Positions 7,237-17,877 of a stretch of DNA of 64,000 bases are shown piece by piece. The notes below the pieces were generated by a model. The model was not told the DNA's origin. It did no database searches and saw only the letters and a program-made list of their open reading frames with translations. Source of the stretch: Nocardioides sp. Root140 (GTDB taxonomy: Bacteria > Actinomycetota > Actinomycetes > Propionibacteriales > Nocardioidaceae); assembly GCF_001426745.1 (NCBI RefSeq), contig NZ_LMFI01000001.1, positions 782,000-845,999 on the forward strand, read 5' to 3'. Every line of letters starts with the position of its first letter. Position 1 is the first letter of the stretch. The position numbers and the translations under genes are program-made.

Positions 7237-9300
7237 GTGGGTGTCGGTGACGTTTCCAAACGGATCCTGCTGGGCCGCAAGCTCCGCAGCTCGCAGTTGG
7301 GTGAGACCCTGCTGCCCAAGCGTGTTGCCCTGCCCGTGTTCGCCAGCGACGCGTTGTCGTCGGTGGCCTACGCGCCGGACGAGATCTTCATCATGCTCTC
7401 GCTGGCCGGCGCCACGGCGTACACGTGGTCATGGAAGATCGGGCTGGCCGTCGCCCTGGTGATGATCGCCGTGGTCGCGTCGTACCGGCAGACCGTGCAC
7501 GCCTACCCCAGTGGTGGCGGCGACTACGAGGTCGCCACCGAGAACCTCGGCCGCAACGCCGGGGTGACCGTCGCGGCCGCGCTGCTGGTCGACTACGTGC
7601 TCACCGTGGCGGTGTCGATCTCCTCCGGCGCGCAGTACGCCGCCTCGGCGTTCCCTGTGCTGTCGGGCCACGAGGCCACGGCGGCCGTGGTGCTCGTCGT
7701 GATCCTCACCGCCCTGAACCTGCGCGGCATCCGCGAGTCGGGCACGTTGTTCGCGATCCCGACGTACGCCTTCATGCTGGCCATCCTCGGCATGTGTGCC
7801 TACGGCCTGCTCCGCTTCGTCATCGGCGACCTCCCGCAGGTGGAGAGCGCCGACCTGCGGATCACCGAGTCCTCGGGCTACGAGGGTCAGCTGACCACGG
7901 TGGCGCTGGTGTTCCTGCTGGCTCGGGCGTTCTCCTCCGGTTGTGCGGCGCTGACCGGTGTCGAGGCGATCTCCAACGGCGTGCCCGCGTTCCGCAGGCC
8001 GAAGTCGCAGAACGCGGCGACGACGCTGCTGTTGCTGGGCATGATCGCGATCACGATGATGCTCAGCGTGATCCTGCTGGCCCGCGAGATGGGGCTGAAG
8101 TACGTCGACCCCCACGACCTCGACCGGCTCTCCACCGCCGACGGCAAGGCCCTGCCGGCCGACTACGACCAGCACACCGTGATCGCCCAGATCGCCCGCG
8201 CCGTCTTCGACAACTTCTCACCGGGCTTCTACTTCGTGGTGACGATGACCGGCATCGTGCTGGTGCTCGCCGCCAACACGGCCTTCAACGGCTTCCCGGT
8301 GCTGGGCTCGATCCTCGCCCGCGACGGGCTCGCCCCCCGGGCCCTCGGCTCCCGCGGCGACCGGCTGGCGTACAGCAACGGCATCGTGTTCCTGGCCGTC
8401 GTGGCGATGATCCTGATCTGGGCCTTCGACGCCCAGGTGACCCGGCTGATCCAGCTCTACATCGTGGGCGTCTTCGTGTCGTTCACCCTGAGCCAGCTCG
8501 GCATGATCCGGCACTGGACCCGCCACCTGTTGACCGAGACCGACGCCGCCGCGCGGCGCAAGATGCAGCAGTCGCGGATCATCAACACCATCGGCCTGGC
8601 GATGACCGGCGCCGTGCTCGTCGTCGTGCTGATCACCAAGTTCCTGCAGGGTGCCTGGATCACGATCCTGGCGATGATCGTCTTCTTCATCCTGATGAAG
8701 GCGATCCGCAAGCACTACGACCTGGTCGAGGAGGAGCTCGCCGCCGACGACCAGGACAAGATCCTGCCGACCCGGGTGCACGCGATCGTGCTGGCCTCGA
8801 AGCTGCACAAGCCGACCCTGCGGGCGCTGGCCTTCGCCAAGGCGACCCGGCCCAACGTCCTCGAGGCGGTCTACGTCGGCACCGACACCAAGGCGACCGA
8901 CAAGCTCCTCGCCGAGTGGGACGAGCGCGGCATCGACGTACCCCTGAAGGTGCTCTACTCGCCGTACCGCGAGCTCGTGAAGCCGATCGTCGACTACGCC
9001 ATCGAGATCCGGCGGGCCAACCCGCGCGGCGTCGTGGCCGTCTACATCCCCGAGTACGTCGTGGGCCGTTGGTGGGAGCAGCTGCTGCACAACCAGACGG
9101 CCCTGCGCCTCAAGGGTCGCCTGCTCTTCACGCCCGGCGTGATGGTGACGTCGGTGCCCTACCAGCTCCGCTCCTCGGTGGTGGCCCTCGAGCGTGAGCA
9201 GCGTGACCTGACCCGCACCAGGGCCGGCGACGTACGCCGGGGCGCGATCGGGTCCACGACGCGCAACCCGCGCGGCCCCCACAACGACCGACAGGACTAG
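7237..9300 (+). CDS. KimA-like potassium permease of the APC superfamily
   Basis: A 687-residue protein with about 12 transmembrane helices (residues about 30-480) and a C-terminal cytosolic domain. The text LLGRKLRSSQLGETLLPKR, FASDALSSVAYAPDEIFI and SYRQTVHAYPSGGGDYEV closely follows Bacillus KimA/YdaO, a high-affinity K+/H+ symporter controlled by c-di-AMP in firmicutes. The TrkA/RCK pair next door supports a potassium role. I chose GTG 7237 because a TAGCCT box sits just upstream and the next residues match KimA's start. An amino-acid substrate cannot be fully excluded. Confidence 0.82.
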   Translation: MGVGDVSKRILLGRKLRSSQLGETLLPKRVALPVFASDALSSVAYAPDEIFIMLSLAGATAYTWSWKIGLAVALVMIAVVASYRQTVHAYPSGGGDYEVATENLGRNAGVTVAAALLVDYVLTVAVSISSGAQYAASAFPVLSGHEATAAVVLVVILTALNLRGIRESGTLFAIPTYAFMLAILGMCAYGLLRFVIGDLPQVESADLRITESSGYEGQLTTVALVFLLARAFSSGCAALTGVEAISNGVPAFRRPKSQNAATTLLLLGMIAITMMLSVILLAREMGLKYVDPHDLDRLSTADGKALPADYDQHTVIAQIARAVFDNFSPGFYFVVTMTGIVLVLAANTAFNGFPVLGSILARDGLAPRALGSRGDRLAYSNGIVFLAVVAMILIWAFDAQVTRLIQLYIVGVFVSFTLSQLGMIRHWTRHLLTETDAAARRKMQQSRIINTIGLAMTGAVLVVVLITKFLQGAWITILAMIVFFILMKAIRKHYDLVEEELAADDQDKILPTRVHAIVLASKLHKPTLRALAFAKATRPNVLEAVYVGTDTKATDKLLAEWDERGIDVPLKVLYSPYRELVKPIVDYAIEIRRANPRGVVAVYIPEYVVGRWWEQLLHNQTALRLKGRLLFTPGVMVTSVPYQLRSSVVALEREQRDLTRTRAGDVRRGAIGSTTRNPRGPHNDRQD

Positions 9301-9302
9301 CC

Positions 9303-10457
9303 ATGTCTCCCCGCAACACACGAGCACGACAAGCCAAGGGCGCCTCGCACGTCGGTGAGCGGCACGAGGTGACCGTCGGGCCGATCGCCCACGGCGGCCA
9401 CTGCGTCGCCCGCATCCCTGTCGCCGGGAGCACCGAGGGGGAGACCCGCGTCGTCTTCGTCCGCCACGCGTTGCCCGACGAGGTGGTGACCGTCGAGATC
9501 ACCGAGGGCACCGAGGGCGACCGGTTCTGGCGCGGGGACGCCGTCTCCGTCGCGACGCCGTCCCCGAAGCGTGTGACACCACCGTGCCCCGTCGCCGGCC
9601 CGGGACTGTGCGGCGGCTGCGACTTCCAGCACGTCACGCCCGGTGAGCAGCGTGCGCTGAAGGCGCGGGTCGTGCAGGAGCAGTTCCGCCGGCTGGCCCA
9701 CATGGAGGTCGACGTCGTCGTGGAGCAGGTGCCCGGCGACAAGGCCGGCCTGGAGTGGCGCACCCGCGTCGAGTACGCCGCCACGCCCGACGGACACAGG
9801 GGCATGCGCAAGCACCGTTCCCACGGCGTCGTGCCGATCGAGACCTGCCTGATCGCCGCGCCCGGTGCGATCGACACGAGCGTCTCGGGCAGCGCGCCCG
9901 TGATCGAGTCCGTGCACGGGCGCGAGTTCGCGGTGGCCGCCGACGGGTTCTGGCAGGTTCACCCCGGGGCTCCCGAGAAGCTGGTCGACACCGTCCTCGA
10001 CTACCTCGACCCGCAGCCCGGCGAGAAGGCGCTCGACCTCTACTCCGGCGTCGGGCTGTTCGCCCGGTTCCTCGCAGAGCGGGTGGGGGAGGGCGGCCGG
10101 GTCGTCGCCATCGAGGGCAACAAGCAGGCCTGCGGCCACGCGCGCGACAACCTCGCCGAGCACCGCAAGGCCGTCGTCGGGGTCGGCACGGTCGACCGCG
10201 TGCTGGCCACGACGTACGACGAGCCGTTCGACGTCGTAGTCCTCGACCCGCCGCGTGAGGGCGCGCGTCGCAAGGTGGTCCTCCAGATCGTCGATAGGGC
10301 CCCGCGTGCGGTCGCCTATGTCGCCTGCGACCCGGCCTCCTTGGCCCGTGACGCCGCGACGTTCGTCGAGGCCGGCTACCGCCTGGAGAAGCTGCGCGCC
10401 TTCGACCTGTTCCCGATGACGCACCACGTGGAGTGCGTCGCGCTGTTCGTCCGCTGA
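9303..10457 (+). CDS. TrmA/RlmD-family RNA (uracil-5-)methyltransferase
   Basis: A 384-residue SAM-dependent methyltransferase acting on a uridine in rRNA or tRNA. It has an N-terminal TRAM domain (about residues 15-85), cysteines for a [4Fe-4S] cluster (CPVAGPGLCGGCDFQH), SAM-binding DLYSGVGLF, the LDPPREGA motif, the catalytic cysteine in YVACDPASLARD, and the general-base glutamate in FPMTHHVECV. It begins 2 nt after the permease stop, so it is likely cotranscribed with it. The exact target nucleotide cannot be read from sequence. Confidence 0.92.
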   Translation: MSPRNTRARQAKGASHVGERHEVTVGPIAHGGHCVARIPVAGSTEGETRVVFVRHALPDEVVTVEITEGTEGDRFWRGDAVSVATPSPKRVTPPCPVAGPGLCGGCDFQHVTPGEQRALKARVVQEQFRRLAHMEVDVVVEQVPGDKAGLEWRTRVEYAATPDGHRGMRKHRSHGVVPIETCLIAAPGAIDTSVSGSAPVIESVHGREFAVAADGFWQVHPGAPEKLVDTVLDYLDPQPGEKALDLYSGVGLFARFLAERVGEGGRVVAIEGNKQACGHARDNLAEHRKAVVGVGTVDRVLATTYDEPFDVVVLDPPREGARRKVVLQIVDRAPRAVAYVACDPASLARDAATFVEAGYRLEKLRAFDLFPMTHHVECVALFVR

Positions 10458-10496
10458 GTGGGCGTTTCTGTTGGATCTTCCGCTTGACGTCATGTA

Positions 10497-10510
10497 TCTT
10501 GACATCAAGA
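10497..10510. promoter_or_regulatory. Palindrome before aconitase gene
   Basis: TCTTGA-CA-TCAAGA is a perfect 6-bp dyad 114 nt before the acn start. TTGACG (10484-10489) and TTGACA (10499-10504) are possible -35 boxes in the same stretch, so a bound repressor could block the promoter. The cognate regulator is not known to me. The rest of the 10458-10623 gap is AT-richer than its surroundings and shows nothing else clear. Confidence 0.4.
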
Positions 10511-10623
10511 GACATTGCATTCGGCCTCGACGTCGTGGTTAGGCAACCCTTTCTTCCCAGGGGGTTGCGCACGGCGGCAAGATGGGCGCGAGTGAACCAA
10601 AGACTTCTGAGGAGATGTGGCTG

Positions 10624-13440
<2,817 letters not shown>

Positions 13441-13453
13441 TCTCTGACCCATC

Positions 13454-13499
13454 GACTCGTCGTGAGTTCGCCCCTACCGGGAAGAACTCACGACGGGTC
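13454..13499. terminator. Hairpin built from two opposed 21-nt repeat units
   Basis: GACTCGTCG-TGAGTTC starts at 13454 on the plus strand; GACCCGTCG-TGAGTTC starts at 13499 on the minus strand. The arms 13456-13469 and 13484-13497 pair over 14 bp with one G-U pair around a 14-nt loop. It lies between the convergent acnA and MmcQ/YjbR genes and is likely a two-way terminator. Confidence 0.75.
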
Positions 13500-13516
13500 G
13501 CTGCATTTGCTGTCGC

Positions 13517-13822
13517 TCAGGTCTTGCGCTGCATGCGGTGCGCGGCCTCGAGGGCGCGACGCAGTGCCTCGTCGTTTCCGTGCGCCAACGAGGCCTGCAC
13601 CTTGTGGTGCGCCTCCATCGCGGGCGGCACGCCGAACGTCTCCGGGTGCGCGGCGGTCAGCTCCTCGCGCAATGCCGGCGCGCACCGGATGGTCAGGGTG
13701 GTCCGGTCCTCGAGTCGAGCCACGAGCCGGTTGTCGACGTACCACGCCGGTCGTGCCGCGGTGCCCTTGCGGCGGCACCGCGGCAGCGACTCGACGAACT
13801 CGGCGACGTCGTCGGCATCCAT
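13517..13822 (-). CDS. MmcQ/YjbR family protein
   Basis: A 101-residue protein of the CyaY/YjbR double-winged fold. Segments MDADDVAEFVESLPRC and ARPAWYVDNRLVARLEDRTT fit the family. The fold can bind DNA but the cell role is unknown. ATG 13822 is favoured over 13867 because a TACGGT box lies 7 nt upstream and the extra residues would be Arg/Pro-rich. A second family member sits downstream of uvrB at 50995; the two are only distantly similar. Confidence 0.75.
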   Translation of the reverse strand: MDADDVAEFVESLPRCRRKGTAARPAWYVDNRLVARLEDRTTLTIRCAPALREELTAAHPETFGVPPAMEAHHKVQASLAHGNDEALRRALEAAHRMQRKT

Positions 13823-13829
13823 GTGGCCG

Positions 13830-13835
13830 ACCGTA
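13830..13835 (-). promoter_or_regulatory. -10 box of leaderless promoter (MmcQ/YjbR gene)
   Basis: Minus-strand TACGGT lies 7 nt before ATG 13822, without a ribosome site in between. Confidence 0.45.
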
Positions 13836-13892
13836 CGCCGGGGAGGGGCTCCGTCGCTTGGCCGCATTTGCTCACCCGACGAGTGGCCGCCC

Positions 13893-14927
13893 TCAGGGGA
13901 GCAGCAGCATCACGTCGCCGAACTCGTGCCAGAGATAGCGGGGTGCGCCGGGAGCGGTGATCGCGGCGTAGCCCGCGTCGACGAGGGGTCGGCCGGCGAC
14001 CGCCTCGAGCAGGTCGAGGTGGCTGGCCTCGGGCTCGTGCAACCCGCTGAGCAGTCCGTCGACCACGCGGGCAGGTCGCTGCGGCCCGAGCACGAGGTCG
14101 GTCCAGCCGTCGGTGGGCACCACCCGACCCGACGAACCCGCGGTCTCGAGCGCCCGGACGACGGTCGTGCCCACCGCGACGACGCGGCGCCCGACCGAGC
14201 GGGTGCTGTTCACCAGTCGCGCGGTCGCCTCGGGCACCACGAACCGCTCCGGCTGGGGCGGCTCGTGGGTCTCCTGGCTCGACACCCCGGTGTGCAGGAC
14301 GATCGGCGCCACCGCGACTCCATGGGCCATCAGGCGCACCAGGAGGTCCGCGGTCAGAGGTCGACCCGCGCTCGGCATCTCGGCGCTCCCAGGCTGCTCG
14401 GCGTACGAGTTCTGCAGCATCGACAGCGGCCACGCGCCCTCGACGTAGGGGTAGCGGATCGGCCGACCCTGCTCCCACAGGTAGTCCACCCGGCCCACCG
14501 TGGGCGTGGGCACGGCGCGCCACAGACGCGACTGACCGTCGGGATGGGGTGCCACCAGCTGCAGCCGGATCCCGCCGGGCAGCTTCAACGTCTCGCCCGC
14601 GCAGACCAGATCGGGTCCGGACTGGTCCGGGCGTCGCACCTCGACCACCCACGTCCCGTCGTCGAGCTCGGTGGAGACGTGCAGCACGGCCTCATGCCCG
14701 CGACGCCGGAAGTCGACCGCGGCCGGGAGGGTGGCACTCGTGTTGACGACGAGGAGGTCGCCGGGGTGCAGCAGGTCCGGGAGGGCCCCGGCCTTCAGGT
14801 GTCGTACGCCGTCACGGGTGACCTCCGCCAGCCGTACGGCGTCGCGGGCCAGGCCACGCAGCTCCGGAGGTACGGCGGCCTCGTGGCTGCTCGGCACGTG
14901 GAAACGCTCGGTGGGCTGCGCGCTCAT
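13893..14927 (-). CDS. QueA-like S-adenosylmethionine:tRNA ribosyltransferase-isomerase
   Basis: A 344-residue protein of the QueA family, which moves the ribosyl part of SAM to 7-aminomethyl-deazaguanine in tRNA to make epoxyqueuosine. Visible family features are HPGDLLVVNTSATLPA, RIRYPYVEGAWPLSMLQNSYAE-type text and the C-terminal AVGTTVVRALET and HEPEASHLDLLEAVAG. Its ATG overlaps the stop of the SDR gene (ATGA). No other queuosine gene (tgt, queC, queF, queG) lies nearby, and many actinobacteria with this gene lack the full pathway, so the substrate may differ. Family sure, exact reaction less so. Confidence 0.8.
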   Translation of the reverse strand: MSAQPTERFHVPSSHEAAVPPELRGLARDAVRLAEVTRDGVRHLKAGALPDLLHPGDLLVVNTSATLPAAVDFRRRGHEAVLHVSTELDDGTWVVEVRRPDQSGPDLVCAGETLKLPGGIRLQLVAPHPDGQSRLWRAVPTPTVGRVDYLWEQGRPIRYPYVEGAWPLSMLQNSYAEQPGSAEMPSAGRPLTADLLVRLMAHGVAVAPIVLHTGVSSQETHEPPQPERFVVPEATARLVNSTRSVGRRVVAVGTTVVRALETAGSSGRVVPTDGWTDLVLGPQRPARVVDGLLSGLHEPEASHLDLLEAVAGRPLVDAGYAAITAPGAPRYLWHEFGDVMLLLP

Positions 14928-15610
14928 GCCGGCACCTCCACGGCGAGCTGGTGGCGGCCGCTGGGTGCATCCCCGAGGACCAGGCTCACCAGCCGCGGTG
15001 CCACGGAGTCGGGCAGGGGCCGGTCACTGATGTCCTCGCCGGGGAACGCCGCCTGGTGCATGGCGGTGCGCATGTCTCCGGGATCGACCGCCAGCACGCG
15101 CAGGTCAGGTTCCTCGGCGGCCAGGATCCGGCTCGCGTGCTCGAGCCCGGCCTTCGCGCTGCCGTAGCCGCCCCAGCCCTCGTAGGCCTCGACGGCGGCG
15201 TCGGAGGTGATGTTCACGACCGTTCCACGGCGGGCGCGCAGGGTGGGGAGAAGCGCCCGGGTCAGGGCCAACGGTGCGACGAGGTTGACCTCCAGGATGC
15301 GGGAGAACGTGGCCTCCTCGAGGTCGGCGAACCGGGGGAGCGGGCTGGTGCCGAGGGTGCTGGCGTTGTTGACCAGCAGGTCGAGTCCACCGGCCGCCTC
15401 GACTGCCTCGACGAGGGAGGTGCGGTGGCGCGGGTCCGCCACGTCACCGGCCACGGCGACGTGTCCCGTGCCGGCCAGGGAGTGCGTGGCGGCCTCGAGT
15501 GCGGCGGCGTGCCGGGCGTCGAGGACCAGGGTCCAACCCTGTTCCGAGAGTTCCCGGGCCAGGGCGTGACCCAAGCCGAGTGAGGCTCCGGTGATGAGTG
15601 CGACAGGCAT
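14924..15610 (-). CDS. Short-chain dehydrogenase/reductase
   Basis: A 228-residue classical SDR. It has the NAD(P)-binding GASLGLGHALA motif near residue 8, NNAS at the fourth strand, and the catalytic Ser (NITSDAAV) and YGSAKAG. ATG 15610 gives MPVALITGAS, the compact start expected for an SDR; upstream residues to 15652 look like leader. Its stop overlaps the QueA-like start. A MerR-type promoter with a 19-nt spacer sits just upstream. Substrate unknown. Confidence 0.88.
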   Translation of the reverse strand: MPVALITGASLGLGHALARELSEQGWTLVLDARHAAALEAATHSLAGTGHVAVAGDVADPRHRTSLVEAVEAAGGLDLLVNNASTLGTSPLPRFADLEEATFSRILEVNLVAPLALTRALLPTLRARRGTVVNITSDAAVEAYEGWGGYGSAKAGLEHASRILAAEEPDLRVLAVDPGDMRTAMHQAAFPGEDISDRPLPDSVAPRLVSLVLGDAPSGRHQLAVEVPA

Positions 15611-15651
15611 GGTGCTCGTGGTCTCCTTGATCGAGTTGATCGGACTCCACA

Positions 15652-15682
15652 AGCCTGCAAGTTGAAGTTAACTTGAAGTCAA
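15652..15682 (-). promoter_or_regulatory. MerR-type promoter with AAGTTAACTT dyad
   Basis: On the minus strand TTGACT (15682-15677) and CAGGCT (15657-15652) are separated by 19 nt, the long spacing typical of promoters activated by MerR-family regulators. The spacer holds the perfect palindrome AAGTTAACTT (15665-15674). The upstream gene's TAA stop (15668-15670) lies inside this palindrome. The regulator gene is not in the window. Confidence 0.5.
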
Positions 15683-16627
15683 GGCCTTGCCTGCTGCCTT
15701 CCGGTGGTCGGCGTCGAGAAGCGTCGCCAGTCGGTCGACGAGGGCACCCAGCTCGAGCTCGTGGGCCACCTCGACCATGCGCGGAAGCATGCCCGGGGTG
15801 AGGGTCGCGGAACAGTTGGCCAGCGCCGCCAGTGCTGCGTCGTCCAGGCCGGCGAGTGCGGGGAGCGCTGCGGGCCAGGCGTCGTAGGAGTGCAGCGACG
15901 TGGCGAAGGCGTCGAGGCCGGCCTGGTCCAGGGCGGTGATCAGCGGGACCAGGCGGGCGCGGCTGGTCGGGGAGACCGACGCGATCAGGGTCACCGCGTC
16001 GTCGTACAGGCCGTCCTCGTCGGCGGCGCGGATTGCGTCGACCAGGCGTTGGTCGTCGATGCGACGGACCAGCTCGTCGAGGGCGATCGGGTCCTCGGCG
16101 AACAGGGCCACCTGCAGCAGGTCGCGCCCGGTCGCCGAGGCGATCACCTTCAGCGCGGTGTCGGGCTCGATCACCGACACGAACCGGCCCAGCGCGACAT
16201 ACTCCTTGCGCTCGACCAGGAGTCGGCCCACCTCGACGATGAGATCGGCCTCGATGCGGCTCAGGATCGGCTCGGCCCGCACAGGGTCCAGCGCGGTGCT
16301 CAGGTCCGCGAGGTAGGTGGTCTTCAGGCTGCCGGCCAGCTTGACTGCAAGGGCGGGGTCCATGACCGCGGCGACGCGGGCGCCGAGCAACGGTGAGAGC
16401 GCCATCTGCGCGATGCGGGCGCTGAGCTGGGGTGGCACCATCGAGGCCAGCTTGGCGATCCGGCGGAACCGCGGCTCGTGCTGCGCGAAGATCGCCTCGC
16501 CCAGCGACTGTCGAACGGTGCGGATGTCATCCGCCGGGACGGGCGCCAGGATCGCGAGATCCGTGTCCGGTACGTCGAGTGCGTGCGCGAGCTTGATGAT
16601 CTCCACGCGGTTGGCCAGCGATGTCAT
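15668..16627 (-). CDS. Uncharacterised alpha-helical protein
   Basis: I do not recognise this 319-residue protein. It has no signal peptide or membrane segment. It is rich in Ala, Leu, Asp and Val and seems to be a run of short helices: repeated stretches such as LARIA-, RIEADLIVEVGRLLVERKEYVALGR-like and LDELVRRI fit an alpha-solenoid. The start ATG 16627 overlaps the stop of the small upstream gene (ATGA), so the two are translated together. The longer frame reaching 17533 runs opposite the GNAT gene and is Arg/Pro-rich, so I reject it. Confidence 0.7.
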   Translation of the reverse strand: MTSLANRVEIIKLAHALDVPDTDLAILAPVPADDIRTVRQSLGEAIFAQHEPRFRRIAKLASMVPPQLSARIAQMALSPLLGARVAAVMDPALAVKLAGSLKTTYLADLSTALDPVRAEPILSRIEADLIVEVGRLLVERKEYVALGRFVSVIEPDTALKVIASATGRDLLQVALFAEDPIALDELVRRIDDQRLVDAIRAADEDGLYDDAVTLIASVSPTSRARLVPLITALDQAGLDAFATSLHSYDAWPAALPALAGLDDAALAALANCSATLTPGMLPRMVEVAHELELGALVDRLATLLDADHRKAAGKALTSS

Positions 16628-16860
16628 GCGTCGTCCTCCGGGAACAGCAGTGCCTTCGCCCGGCCACGCAGGGGACGTGGGACCGCGCCGAGGGTGGCCC
16701 GCAGGCCGGACTCGACCGCCTCGTGCTCGGCCGTGAAGGCAGCCGCCACCAGGGAATCCAGGTGCGTCACGTCCGCCTGGTTGCATACGCTGAGGCCGGC
16801 AATTCGTTCCGCGCTGATGCCGAGACGTTCGGCCAGTGCGGAGACATCGGTCGGTGCCAT
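16624..16860 (-). CDS. Small uncharacterised protein coupled to the helical protein
   Basis: A 78-residue soluble protein with no family I recognise. MAPTDVSALAERLGISAERIAG could be a helix-turn-helix-like opening, but the rest gives no support. It has a purine-rich ribosome site (AGAGGACC) before ATG 16860 and overlaps the next gene by 4 nt. The two are likely partners. Confidence 0.6.
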   Translation of the reverse strand: MAPTDVSALAERLGISAERIAGLSVCNQADVTHLDSLVAAAFTAEHEAVESGLRATLGAVPRPLRGRAKALLFPEDDA

Positions 16861-16965
16861 CGAGGTCCTCTCCTTCGCTGACGAGCCCGCTCACGGTACT
16901 CGTTGCGCGGACCGGAGTGCGGTAGGACGACCGTTGGCCGGCCTGGAGTCCCCTGGGAGAGACGC

Positions 16966-17562
16966 GTGGAGCAGATCGAGATCCGACCGGTGCAGCAGGC
17001 CGACCGCGACGCCGTACGCCGGGTGGCGGCGGCCGCCTTCGGTGACGAGGGGCCGCTGATCGCGGAGCTGATCGACCTGCTGCACGCCACCGGCAGGGTC
17101 GAGCACGAGCTGGTCGCCGAACGCGGAGGCGCTGTGGTGGGCCATGTGCTGCTGAGTCGCGGCTGGGTCGACGCCCCCGAGCGACTGGCCCCGGTGCTCG
17201 TGCTCGGCCCGCTGTCGGTCGACCCGACCGCGCAGCGTGCCGGCGTCGGCAGCGCTCTCGTGCACGCGGCATTGGCGCAGGCGCAGGCCGCGGGGGAAGC
17301 GGCTGTCTTCCTCGAGGGCGATCCGGGCTACTACGGCCGCCGCGGCTTCGAACCGGCCGGTGAGGCCGGCTTCGAGCGACCGTCCACGCGCATCCCGGAG
17401 CCTGCCTTTCAGGTGGTGACCCTGGCCGCCTTCGAGCCGTGGATGAGCGGACGGTTGGTCTACTGCGACGCCTTCTGGGAGCTCGACTGTGTCGGGCTCC
17501 GAGGGGAGCGCCTGGCCGACGTCGAGGCGGCACTGGGGATTGGCAGCCCGACGGACGGGTAG
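16966..17562 (+). CDS. GNAT family N-acetyltransferase
   Basis: A 198-residue acetyltransferase of the GNAT fold. The acetyl-CoA binding signature is LGPLSVDPTAQRAGVGSALV (V/I-x-x-x-x-Q-R-x-G-x-G/A), followed by FLEGDPGYYGRRGF, which is common in YhbS-like members. GTG 16966 follows GGGAGA with suitable spacing; the longer frame from 16903 lacks a site. Substrate unknown. Confidence 0.87.
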   Translation: MEQIEIRPVQQADRDAVRRVAAAAFGDEGPLIAELIDLLHATGRVEHELVAERGGAVVGHVLLSRGWVDAPERLAPVLVLGPLSVDPTAQRAGVGSALVHAALAQAQAAGEAAVFLEGDPGYYGRRGFEPAGEAGFERPSTRIPEPAFQVVTLAAFEPWMSGRLVYCDAFWELDCVGLRGERLADVEAALGIGSPTDG

Positions 17563-17565
17563 GTT
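17560..17565 (+). promoter_or_regulatory. -10 box of leaderless promoter (thiamine-binding gene)
   Basis: TAGGTT begins at the end of the GNAT stop codon and ends 6 nt before ATG 17572. Confidence 0.5.
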
Positions 17566-17571
17566 GACGCC

Positions 17572-17877
17572 ATGATCGTGGCGTTCAGCATTTCCCCGAC
17601 GACCGGCGACGAGACGGGTGGCGTGGCCGAGGCCGTCGCCGCCGCCGTTCGCGTGGTCCGCGAGTCCGGCCTGCCCAACGAGACCAATGCGATGTTCACC
17701 AACATCGAGGGGGAGTGGGACGAGGTGATGGCCGTGGTCAAGCGGGCCGTAGACGTCGTTGCCGAGGTGTCCCCGCGGGTCGGGCTGGTCCTCAAGGCCG
17801 ACATTCGTCCCGGGTACGACGGCCAGCTCACCGCCAAGGTGGAGCGGGTCGAGCGGGCCCTGGCCGAGGGCCAGTGA
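17572..17877 (+). CDS. MTH1187/YkoF-like thiamine-binding protein
   Basis: A 101-residue ferredoxin-like fold protein. MIVAFSISP, SGLPNETNAMFTNIEGEWDEVM and LVLKADIRPGYDG match the MTH1187 thiamine-binding family. It probably binds a thiamine-like ligand in the cytosol, though the role in actinobacteria is unproven. The stop TGA overlaps the DUF3105 ATG by 1 nt. Confidence 0.85.
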   Translation: MIVAFSISPTTGDETGGVAEAVAAAVRVVRESGLPNETNAMFTNIEGEWDEVMAVVKRAVDVVAEVSPRVGLVLKADIRPGYDGQLTAKVERVERALAEGQ

